Below are positions 54,501 to 64,000 of a stretch of DNA of 64,000 bases, piece by piece. Below the pieces are notes generated by a model. That model was not told the origin of the DNA. It ran no database searches and saw nothing but the letters and a program-made list of their open reading frames with translations. How positions within the stretch are numbered: the first letter of the stretch is position 1; each line of letters starts with the position of its first letter. Position numbers and translations under genes: made by a program. This stretch comes from Cephalotus follicularis (Eukaryota; Streptophyta; Magnoliopsida; Oxalidales; Cephalotaceae): the NCBI GenBank assembly GCA_001972305.1, contig BDDD01001805.1, positions 309,580 to 373,579 of the forward strand. Reading direction: 5' to 3'.

Positions 54501-54600
54501 TATACAGTTTGATTATATCAAACAATGATATTGTTATTTGATTAACAACGAATAGATAAGAAAGTATGTGTTTGACCATAACTGATATCAAGGCAATACG
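51524..54600. other. Intergenic, no gene recognised
   Basis: AT-rich sequence downstream of the P450 stop. It would contain the 3' UTR; no certain poly(A) signal can be assigned. The short open frame at 53659-53901 has no recognisable domain. Around 54380-54500 a 'taccgtatatacggt' palindrome and related phrases recur. Confidence 0.55.
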
Positions 54601-55043
54601 TGTTGACAGTTATTTTTCCTTTCTTGTTTTTGCCCTTTTTTGTTTTTCAATGACTTTTATTAAGTTTTGAAAACATGGGTGTGTTTGTGTTGGGGGGGGG
54701 GCTTTGGGAGAAGGCAATCGGGCTACGCTGAAAACAAATAGACAAAGGAAAAAAGTGGCAGCCGTGGTAGCAAGAGAAAAAGGAGAAATCAGTGTGAGAG
54801 TTTGTTCATTGGGTTGAGAGACGGTATACAAAGGTTTAGTGGGATTGAGTTTAAGGGATAAAAACTCAATTGTTATATTGTATTAATATTTCTCACAGTG
54901 AAAGAACATGCCTATCTCTCCATGGACGTATGTAGGATTTTACTGAACCCCGTAAATCTAATATTCTTTAATCATCTATTTATTTCTATCTAATTTATTT
55001 ATTTTTCGTTGATAGATTGAACTGGTAATTTGATATCAAAGCG
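54601..55043 (+). repeat. Copia 5' LTR remnant with primer-site-like end
   Basis: Begins tgttgacagttattt. It contains the copia LTR phrases 'tctcacagtgaaagaacatgc' in part and 'atggacgta...ccccgtaaatc', and ends with TTGATATCAAAGCG (55030-55043), a degraded tRNA-Met site. No internal region follows because G3 begins at 55072. Confidence 0.5.
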
Positions 55044-55071
55044 TGTGGGTGGTTTCTCACCGAGTAGTATC

Positions 55072-57591
55072 TGTCTCACCTCGAACCGTGAGGGACCCCC
55101 ACGATCCGACATGTGATATACCATCCGTTCAATCCATTCATATCATATAAAACATACTCCAAAAAGTGTTGTAATTTTAAAACTTTAAATACCATAAGCA
55201 TGCGGAAGATAAACATCACTATACAAATACAAGCCCATCCATAGCCATCACATCGATATATACACATCTTAAGCGCTGCCACAAGCCAGCAAGTCAAAAT
55301 CTGAAATACAAATGTCTCTTGTACATTCCAACTCATATACATAAGGTAGAGATCGGGGACCGTGATGGTGCTAGAAATCCTGTGCTGTCGTCCGTCTCGT
55401 CCATTCACTTCGGTGCCTCACCTGTACTTGATCCATTACGAAAATGGGTTAGCAACCAATGGTCGAGTAGGCAATACAATATGCGATGCAATGGTATGCA
55501 ACAGATATACAAGTATATATGCATTGCATGTTATATTCATGAATGCCAAGTGTGGACAGCTCCAGTACACCAACCGTCCCTAAGCAGTGGTGTATTTCGC
55601 TAGTCCTAGTATCACAACAAAGGCCATAGGCCTGCAGACACTCCGTAAACAATCCATAACCGTACCATTGGAACAATCAATCCGTAGGATCAAGTACTTC
55701 TCTACCTCTTCGTCCTGAGATAGTACCTCCACTGTCCATGCACCCTTCGTGTCATATACAAGTGGAGCATAGGATAACAACGGCTACATAACCGTATCAT
55801 AATACTTATACCCGAAGGTACCAGCCCGTAATACTAGTCCCGAAGGTACTAGCCCGTAGGGGGATCTGTATGATCTATCCATAAGGAGACTAATACGATC
55901 TACCCCATATCCGTATCATAGCTCTCCACAATACGGTGATGCCCGTAGGTCACCCAAAAGGGAGGAATCCGTATCCATGTCACTCTACAATGCGGTGATT
56001 CCCGAAGGTCATCTAGCAAAGGAGGAATCTGTATAATATGTGGCCTACATCCATAGTACTTCATGACAGAAATGAAGATTATGAATGGGTTATCCTGTAA
56101 GTCTCAATCATAACAATCATAGCCGTACCGTAACTGTGACCGTATTTCCTTGTAAAGGATAAGGACCATCCATAAAGGACCACATAGGATCCATCCGTCA
56201 AAACCATTAAAAACCATTTTCATAACCGTCTCTATAAACATTTGCTTGGTCCCTATCAGAATTTGAAAACAATGGAGAGGAAGTCTGACTAGGATATCCG
56301 CGTCCAGATGTCCCAATTGAGCTATCCTAACCATTCTTGAAAATCATTTGTATAAAACCCCCATTTTATGAAACTTTCTTTAAAGATTGATTTGAAGATT
56401 AATCCATAGTTTAAAAGTATTAAAATAGGATTTCCATAGGCTACAAAGCCTTAGGGAGGCTTCCCATGGAATCCATTTGAAGAGAAAACCATTTGGGTTG
56501 AAAACAGTAAAGTTTGGTTTAAAGAAACAGGAGAGTTAGGCGTTGACACGTACAGGTTAGGCGTCGATGCTTAACGTCTAGGTCTTGACGCTTTGATCTA
56601 GGCGTCAACGGATAAGGCATTATACCTTAGGCGTCGACGCATACGCTAAGCGTCAACTACTCATAACACATAAGGCGTCGATGCTTTACCCCCAAGGCTT
56701 CGACGCTTAAGTCCATTTTCCCTTATAGCATTAACGTGCTGCACGAAATAGAGCACAGATGCACAAGGCACATAGGTGTCGACGCTTAGGCCGAAAGCGT
56801 CGATGCTCTGGGCCCTGAAGAACACGTCAACGCGTACGAAGAACACGTTGACACCCTGGGCCTCTATCAACACTGTAAAAACGTCCAAAAATCCATCAAA
56901 ATCCATTTGAACTGTTTTTAATTCGATTCAAAGGAAGCTATAAGCTCCAAACATCGATTAAAACTCAAAAACAGCTTTTAAATCATTTAAACCATTCAAA
57001 TAGCCCTTAGATTGAGAGAAAATGGGAATTAGGTAAAAGCCCCAAACTCTCTAATTTCACTCAAATCTCCGTTTCAATCCGTTTTAAACTGTAATAAACA
57101 CCCTAGTCCATCCATCTAGCATGTATACAGTTATCCATAACCATAAAACCATACAAATCCCTCACAATATAGAGATCAGAGCATAAGTAGAACCTACCTT
57201 AAATTGGCTGAGAATGGAGAATATGTTGCTTGGATCTTCGTTCTACTTTTCCCCTCAGGTTTTATATGCTGCCACGATTCTAACGACTCATTCCTTGCTT
57301 TATTTTACCACTTCTCTCTCTAACTCACTCTCTCTCTAGAATAGGAAATGAGAAGTGAATTGAGAATGGAGCTGAAACTCCTATATATAGGAATATGTTC
57401 TTCAAGGCGAAAATCTCACACACAAAGATAAGGTTCTACTGAACATCTACTACCCATAAACAGGCATAAAAGTAGAAAATAGTATATATCATATACAATG
57501 CATGCCACCCATCAGTACAATATTGTATACTACCATATAAATCAAACAAAATACACACCAACCCATACACATAAAATATCAGGGGCTTACA
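55072..57591 (-). repeat. G3 3' LTR (2,520 bp)
   Basis: The minus strand starts TGTAAGCCCCTGATA after the purine tract AAGGAGGAGAGGA (57592-57606) and ends GGTTCGAGGTGAGACA. It contains two approximately 60-bp direct repeats at 55925-56040, GTCGAC-type motifs at 56535-56860 (perfect GCGTCGACGC at 56631-56640), and a TATATATAG box at about 57378-57392. Confidence 0.92.
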
Positions 57592-57611
57592 TCCTCTCCT
57601 CCTTAGAGAGA

Positions 57612-58028
57612 TCAAAACAAATGAGGATATAAAGCTCTCATGTCATCCACACGCTCCCATGTTGCTTCCTCAAGCCCATGATACTGCCATAAAACCTTAA
57701 CCAAAGGAAACTCCTTGTTCCGTAGCTGTTTGACTCGGCGGTCAAGAATCTGAACAGTCATCTCCTCAAAACTCATATCCGTCTTTAGATCCAAAGGTTT
57801 ATACTGCAACACATGTGAAGGACCTGGATGTTACCTCCACAGCATCGACACATGAAACACACTGTGCACCTTTGATAGGCTGAGAGGTAAGGCAAGTCTA
57901 TAAGCGACTGCACCAACACTCTCAAGGATCTCAAAAGGTCCTATAAACCGTGGAGTCAACTTCCCTTTCTTGCCGAATCTCATAATTCCTTTAGTCGGGG
58001 AGACTTTAAGGAAAACATGGTCACCCAC
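57612..58028 (-). pseudogene. G3 integrase C-terminus and chromodomain-like end
   Basis: 57831-58028: [52 protein letters not shown]. 57612-57812: QILDRRVKQLRNKEFPLVKV, LWQYHGLEEATWERVDDMRA, LYPHLF. The TAA/TGA between them replaces one short stretch ('KY..DPSHV' region). The chromodomain-like end is typical of Tekay. Confidence 0.9.
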
Positions 58029-58830
58029 CGAGAACTCTAGATCCCGTCAACGATGATCCGCATAACTTTTCTGTCGACTCTGAGCCGTTAGAAGCTTTTC
58101 CTTGATATCCTTGGCCTTCTCTGTCATTTCTTGAACCATCTTTGGCCCAAGGAGACTCTGCTCGCCTACCTAAAACCAACATACTGGAGTTCTGCATTTC
58201 CATCCATAAAGGGCCTCAAACGGTGCCATACCAATGCTAGCATGGAAGCTGTTATTATAAGAGAACTCCACCAAAGGCAGATGCTGATCCCAACTGACAC
58301 CCCAATCCATAACACATGCCCGAAGCATGTCCTCCAGAGTCTGAATCGTCCTCTCGGACTGGCCATCTATTTGAAGGTGAAAAGTTGTGCTGAAACTCAG
58401 CTGAGTACCAAAAGCTGTCTGCAGTTTCTTCCAAAACCGGGAAGTGAACTGTGGCTGGTACACCATGGAGTCTCACAATCTCGCCAACATATAGAGATGC
58501 TAACCACTCCAGAGAATAGGTTGTCTTGATTGCTAGAAAATGGGCAGACTTTGTGAAGCGATCAATGATAACCCATATAGTATCACGGTTAGCTCTCGTC
58601 CATGGAAACCCTGATACAAAATCTATCATGATATGCTCCCATTTCCATTGTGTCACCGGTAAAGGCTGAAGCAATCGAGCTGGTCTCTGGTGCTTTGCCT
58701 TGATTTGCTGAAATACCAAGCAGGCAGACACATACTCTGCAATCTCCCTCTTCATGTTGTTCCATCAATAGATGAGCTTTAAGTCTCGATATATCTTAGT
58801 GCTCCATGGATGCACTGAGAAACATGAGCG
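58029..58830 (-). pseudogene. G3 integrase zinc finger and core
   Basis: 58255-58755: MKREIAEYVSACLVFQQIKA (CxxC reads CLVF), QWKWEHIMIDFVSGFPWTRA with first acidic residue, DRFTKSAHFLAIKTTYSLEW and IVRLHGVP. The frame then changes, and 58170-58466 continues [60 protein letters not shown]. The VSDRDPRF motif with the second acidic residue is damaged at the frameshift. Confidence 0.88.
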
Positions 58831-58889
58831 ATGAGCTTGAGACAACAACTCATCCTTCAGTTCCTTACTGTCAGGAACACAAACCCGCC

Positions 58890-59528
58890 CTAGAATCTGA
58901 TCAAACCATCACCATGTACCAAGAACTCGGGCTTTAAGCCACCTTGACCATCTAAAGCAGCCTTAAGCAAATCTCCATCCATCCCTTGAGCCTCTCTAAT
59001 CCTGTCCATCAACTGTGGCCGTGCGTGAATCTGGGAAACCATTAAGCAAGCTAATCGGTGACTCAAGGCGTCAGCCACCACATTAGCCTTGCTTGGATGG
59101 TACTGTATCTCGCAGTTGTAATCATTGAGCAGCTCTATCCACCTCCTCTGCCTCATATTCAAATATTTCTGAGAGAAATGATGCTTCAAGCTCTTGTGAT
59201 CTGTGAAAACATCAAACTTTGTGCCATACAAATAATGTATCCATTTGCGTAGAGCAAAGATTATCGTTGCTAGCTCCAGATCATGCGTGGGGTAATTCTC
59301 CTCACGAGGCTTCAATTTCCTTGAGGCATAAGCGATTACCTTTCCATACTGCATCAAAACACAGCCCAAACCATTCACAGACGCATCATTGTATACTATG
59401 AAACCTTCATTACCCTCTGATAAGGCCAAGATCAATGCTGAAATCAAGCAATGCCTCAATTCCAGGAAGCTCTGCTCACAACTGTCATCCCAAAAAAACG
59501 ATGTCTTCTTTTGTGTCAATCTGGTCAA
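58890..59528 (-). pseudogene. G3 RNase H
   Basis: Open for 212 codons: [93 protein letters not shown]. The catalytic DAS..GLG and DHKSLK motifs are present. It is preceded by a broken 90-codon RT-RNase H joint. Confidence 0.92.
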
Positions 59529-59574
59529 TGGTGTGGCAATCCGTGGACAAAGCAGCTGTAATAACCCGCTAAGC

Positions 59575-60456
59575 CTAAGAAACTACAGATTTCAGACACT
59601 TTGTTGGCCGTTTCCAGTTCTTAGCTGCTTCCATCTTTGTTAGATCCACCGACAAACCAGCACTGGAAATGACATGACCCAGAAAAGCTACCTCTGACAA
59701 CCAGAATTCACATTTGTCAAACTTGTTATACATCAGATGCTCTCTTAAGGTCTGCAATGCCAAGCGTAAATGTTCTCCATGGTCCTCCATAGACTTGGAG
59801 TACACTAAGATATCATCAATAAAAACCACAACGAATTGGTCCAGATATGGACTAAACACCTGGTTCATTAGGCTCATAAATGCAGCAGGGGTGTTCGTCA
59901 CCACAAATGGCATCACCACAAACTCGTAATGTCCATACCGTGACCTAAAAGCCGTCTTCAGAATGTCTCATGTTCTAACTCTGAGTTGATGATACCATGT
60001 CCTAAAGTCCAACTTGGAGAACACTGACGATCCTTTCAACTGGCTGAACAATTCATCAATGTGCGGTAGTGGATACTTATTCTTGATAGTAGCCTTATTA
60101 AGCTGCCGATAATCAACACATATTCTCAAACATCCATCTTTCTTCTTGACAAACAGAACAGATGCTCCCCATGGGGAAACACTCGGCCTGATGAAACCCT
60201 TATCGAGTAACTCCTACAATTGTAATTTCAATTCCTTCAATTCAAGAGGGGCCATACGATAAGGAGCTCTCGATATAGGTGTCATCCCTGGCAAAAGGTT
60301 TATAACAAACTCCACGTCTCTCTCAGGAGGTAAGGATGTCAACTCCTCTGGGAACACATCTGGATACTCACAGACAATTGGAATATCCTCCAACTTCATA
60401 ATCCATTTCCTGCCATCGGTCACATATGCCAGGTATCCACCGCAACCCTGTTTCAA
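59575..60456 (-). pseudogene. G3 reverse transcriptase
   Basis: 60214-60456: YPDVFPEELTSLPPERDVEF, PISRAPYRMAPLELKELKLQ, then a CAG-to-TAG stop (60214-60216) before [20 protein letters not shown]. It continues [20 protein letters not shown], a TGA near 59970, and 59575-59919: [40 protein letters not shown] (catalytic IDD at about 59812-59823), [14 protein letters not shown]. Confidence 0.92.
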
Positions 60457-60534
60457 AAGCCTGTCAGTATATATAGCAAAAATTGTATGAATTGACTGGT
60501 GCTCTAAGGTTCCAATAAACTGGAATTGAGACTG

Positions 60535-60948
60535 TCATAGCATACAGAAGGTCACAACCTTCCCATTACAATCCACATGAGCATAATGTGCCGATAACCA
60601 ATCCATCACAAGGATCACATCCAGCTCGCCCATCGGTAACACAATCATATCTGCTAGCAAAACACGGCTAGAGATCTTTATAATGCAAGACCTGCATACC
60701 CATTCTGAAACAACAGTTTCCCCCAATGGGGTGCTGACCTCCATCACAATAGGACAAGGCTCGGGCTCCACACTAACATGGCATATAAAATGTGATGCAA
60801 TGTATGAATGGGATGAGCCCGGATCTATAAGAGTCCATGCCATATGCTGAGAGATACAAATAGTACCTTCAATCACTACAGTAGATCCTCCTGTGGCACT
60901 CTGATCTATCGCATAAACCCTACCCTGCACGGGAGGCATCGATCCCAT
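60535..60948 (-). pseudogene. G3 aspartic protease
   Basis: Open for 137 codons: GRVYAIDQSATGGSTVVIEG, WTLIDPGSSHSYIASHF where the usual DSG reads DPG, and VILVMDWLSAHYAHVDCNGK. This is typical of Del-type protease (LIDSGATHSF, VILGMDWL). Confidence 0.9.
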
Positions 60949-60949
60949 A

Positions 60950-62362
60950 GGTTGCTTGCCACGGTCTCTCCCTGCAACAGAAGGTGAACTGGTGTTGGGA
61001 CGACCCTGATACTATTGTCCGGTACCACGGCCCTGCTGGAAACCTACCTGAGATCGACCTGAACTCTGCCCTGGCTGAATCCTTGAACCATATCTATCAT
61101 GAGGGCACTCTCTAGCTATGTAATCGGAAGCCCCACATTTCATGCATTTACCAGTTCTCCACCAACAATCATCTGAGGTGTGATTCATGCTCCGACAGTA
61201 TACTCACGGATCAATGGGAGCCTAACTTCCTCCACTGGAAAGCCTAGAGCGGTCTTCCTACATCCCCTGGCTCCTCTGCTGTGAGTCCTGCCCTCTGTGC
61301 CTCCGTCGCGACCCTCTGGACTATCTCCTCTGTCCTGAAGAACTAGGTGGACTGCCATACTATGAGGCTAGCCGCCCTGACCAGGACCACTATTTCTGGA
61401 TCTCGGGGACTTGTTACTTCTTCCATAACTCCTTCCTAACTGCCATCCAGAAGAAGCAGGTCTACTGCGATCCGTTTGAATCCGTAATTTACACAACTCC
61501 TCTGCTAATGACTCAGCATCTCTGGCTCTGCTAGCCAAGTCCACGAAAGATCTCAGTTAGAGCCGTGCTAGTCTCTGTCTGATATCTGCTCTGAGGCCAC
61601 CAAGAAATCTCTTAGCCTTTCTCACTTCCGTACCGACCATGTGCAGAGCTACCCTTGATAATTTAACAAATTTGGCCTCGTATTGGGCTACCGTCATACT
61701 ACCTTGAGTTAAAGCAAGAAATTAAGCCTCCCTCTTATCAACTTTAGCCTCAGGATAATACTGCTCATTGAACTCTGTTCTGAACATGTCCCATGAATTC
61801 GGTATCCCATTTTCCACTCAAGAGATAGCAACCATGTTCCACCAATGTTCTACTTCGCCTTGCAGCATATATGTGGTGAAAAAAAATCTCTTAGAATCTG
61901 AACATCTCAAGACTCGAAAGATCTTCACCATTTACATAAGCCATATCTCAGCGGTAACTGCATCAGGATCCCCCATAAAAGATGGAGGATTCAACCTTAA
62001 AAACCTGACTAAAGGATGCTCCCGGGTACAGGTAGGTCAACTGATCTACTTGCTGTTTCAGCACGCCTAGCGGGCCTTACAACTGGGGTCTGCTCTGGTG
62101 CCACTGTTGCATGTTTAACCGGACTTGCAGCTGGGGTTTGCTCATCTGTAGCCGATTGTCACTGCATAAACTCATTCATCATGTTCATCATGTTATACAT
62201 CGTCCTCATAAAACCTCTGGGTTCTCTTTGACCATGAGCATCAAAACCTGTTTCTTGGCTCACATTATGTTCCTTTTGTTCTTCCATATCTCTACTAGCT
62301 CGGGTACATCTAGTCCACGGCCCTGCTTTAGCTTTTCCTTTAGCTCCTCTTCGACCTTCCAT
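60950..62362 (-). pseudogene. G3 gag
   Basis: ATG at 62360-62362 (MEGRRGAKGKAKAGPWTRC) to a TGA at 62159-62161. After that, frames with stops give FFTTYMLQGEVEHWWNMVA, FRTEFNEQYYPEAKVDKRE, LTQGSMTVAQYEAKFVKLSR, RFLGGLRADIRQRLARL (Retrotrans_gag). A knuckle CMKCGASDYIAREC has its His replaced by Tyr. It is a complete gag region, non-functional through several stops. Confidence 0.85.
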
Positions 62363-62587
62363 ATCTACCTTGTATAAGAGACAAAAGTCAGCTATCCAAT
62401 TTATAACCATAATTCTAAAATAGATATAGCAATCAACAGGCTTATCAATATCATTGAATTCCAAAAACTCAATATAGCACTTATTATTCCACAACTCCAA
62501 TTAACTCTAAATAGTACTTTAATTCAATTAATCACATTCAATTCAAATTAGTAAGGATCCTATACTGGTATATCCAGTATAGTTCAC

Positions 62588-62600
62588 GTAATGATACCAA
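62588..62600 (-). promoter_or_regulatory. G3 primer-binding site
   Basis: Minus strand TTTGGTATCATTACG; TGGTATCA matches the tRNA-Met complement, next to the LTR border at 62603. Confidence 0.75.
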
Positions 62601-62602
62601 AC

Positions 62603-63739
62603 TGTCACACCCCGAACCTTGAGGAAACCCCAACAATCCGACACGTGATATACCATCCGTTCAATCCATTCATATCATTTAAAACATACTCCAAAAAGTG
62701 CTATAATTTTAAAACTTTAAATACCATGAGCATGCCGAAGATAAACAACACTATACAAAGACAAGCCCATCTGTAGCCATCACATCGATATATACACATC
62801 TTAAGCGTTGTCACAAACGGCAGTCAAAAGCTGAAATACAAATGTCTCTTATACATTCCAACACATATACATAAGGTAGAGATCGGGGACTGTGCCGTGG
62901 ATAGAAATCCCGTGCTGTCGTCCTTCCTGTCCATTCACTTCGGTGCCTCACTTGTACCTAACCCATTACGAAAATGGGTCAGTGACCAATGGTCGAGTAG
63001 GCAATATAATATGCGATGCGATGGTATGCAACAGATATACAAGTATATAAGCATGGAATGTTATATGCATGAATGCCAAGTCTGGATAGCTCCAATACAC
63101 CAATTGTCCCTAAGCAGTGGTGTATTTCACTAGTCCTAGTATCACATCAATGGCCATAGGCTTGCAGACACTCCGTAAACAATCCATAACCATACTGTGG
63201 GAACAATCAATCCATATGGTCAATTACTTCTCTACCTCTTCGGCTCGAGATAGTACCTCCACTGTCCATGCACCCTCCGTGTCATATCCAAGTGGAGCAT
63301 AGGATAACACCGGCCACATAACCATACCATAATGCTTATACCAGAAGGTACCAGCCCGTAATACTAGTCCCGAAGGTACTAGCCCGTAGGGGGATCTGTA
63401 CGATCTATCCATAAGGAGACTAATACGATCTACCCCATATATGTATCATAGCGCTCCATAATGCGGTGATGCCCGTAGGTCACCCAAATGGGATGAATCT
63501 GTATCTGGTCACTCTACAATGCGGTGATGCCCGAAGGTCATCTAGCAAACGAGGAATCCGTATAATATATGGCCTACATGCATAATACTTCATGAGGGAA
63601 ATAAAGATTATGAATGGGTTATCTCGTAAGTCTCAATTATAACAATCATAGTTGTACCGTAATTGTATTTCCTTGAAAAGGATAGGGACCATCCATAAAT
63701 GACCACATAGGATCCATCCGTCAAAACCGTTAAAAACCA
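62603..63739 (-). repeat. G3 5' LTR, proximal part
   Basis: Colinear with 55072-56217 of the left LTR (tgtcacaccccgaacc, ccatccgttcaatccattca, and so on), with a few percent of differences. It is interrupted at 63740 after 'ttaaaaacca'; the left LTR continues there with 'ttttcataaccg'. Confidence 0.92.
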
Positions 63740-64000
63740 TGTTGACGATTAAGTCTTAATCTTAGTTTTGATGATAACATATTTGCATTTGACAAGTTTA
63801 CTTGATGTGCAAGAAATTACAAGTTCAATACCAAAGCAAAAATACCATCTGCAGAAGAAGACATCGACTTTCAAGGAATAACATCGACGTCCGTACAGAA
63901 AGACATCGATCCCTTTCAAGAAGACATCGACGTCTTTCATGCCAGAAGTTACAGGACAAATTCACATGAAGACATCGACTTCTACAGGCAAAGACATCGA
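63740..64000 (+). mobile_element. Start of a SIRE-like copia LTR inserted in the G3 LTR
   Basis: Begins TGTTGACGATTAAGTC and continues TTAGTTTTGATGATAACA, which resembles the start of plant SIRE/Maximus LTRs. It replaces the expected G3 LTR sequence. From 63860 it carries repeated 'gacatcgac' motifs. The element leaves the window. Confidence 0.6.

Larger units (their letters stand above)
55072..64000 (-). mobile_element. G3: Tekay/Del-type chromovirus (Ty3/gypsy), right end beyond window
   Basis: Left LTR 55072-57591 and right LTR from 62603 (interrupted at 63740). Minus-strand order from the right: gag (62362-60950), protease, RT (FIDDILVYS), RNase H, integrase, chromodomain-like end. This is the Tekay/Del layout, with LTRs over 2 kb. 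The bases left of the left LTR are GTATC; the other flank is outside the window. Confidence 0.92.

Noticed and set aside
54610-54831. 73-codon minus-strand frame with a hydrophobic N-terminus as a signal-peptide gene
   Set aside because: It overlaps a copia LTR remnant, contains a poly-G run, and has no homology I can recognise.

Overview
This window reads as nuclear DNA of a flowering plant, most likely a eudicot. It is AT-rich and dominated by plant-type LTR retrotransposons of both superfamilies: Ty1/copia (Tork, Ale-like, Angela-like and SIRE-like) and Ty3/gypsy (Tat and chromoviruses). Only two host-gene sequences are recognisable: a CYP716/CYP728-like cytochrome P450 and a captured fragment of a plant beta-galactosidase. 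There are no prokaryotic features, CRISPR arrays, tRNA genes or rRNA genes that I can see.

Layout. Positions 1-9604 hold a tandem Tork-type copia array (minus strand) with the order LTR-internal-LTR-internal-LTR. It sits inside the remains of a LINE ORF2, whose tail follows at 9605-10236. Positions 10237-13369 hold decayed repeats: an element with GGGTA-rich ends, a gypsy integrase tail, a CT/TA microsatellite and a MITE-like inverted-repeat element. The P450 exons lie at 13370-13825, 14383-14573 and 51218-51523. They are open, phase-compatible and bounded by GT/AG. The last intron is about 36.6 kb and is filled with nested transposons.

The intron nest, outside to inside: copia remnants (15.1-19.1 kb); an internally deleted LINE with a poly(A) tail (20.1-21.1 kb); and a chromovirus-like gypsy element G1 (about 21.1-51.05 kb, minus strand). 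G1 is interrupted three times: (i) by a Tat-lineage gypsy element G2 (21499-33728, TSD CCAAT), itself split by a 1.78-kb solo LTR (27353-29135, TSD TTGCT); (ii) by an Angela-like copia element C3 with 2.2-kb LTRs (35231-45455, TSD CTAAC); (iii) by a 2.7-kb non-autonomous LTR element GB (47665-50377) whose gag is fused in frame to an intron-less beta-galactosidase fragment.

Positions 51524-54600 show no gene. A copia LTR remnant follows at 54601-55028, then a Tekay/Del-type gypsy element G3 (55072 to beyond 64000, minus strand). The right LTR of G3 is interrupted at 63740 by the start of a SIRE-like LTR. Nearly every retrotransposon polyprotein here carries stops, frameshifts or lost catalytic residues, so the elements look like fossils. 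The P450 exons look intact, but the N-terminal exon(s) are not in the window.
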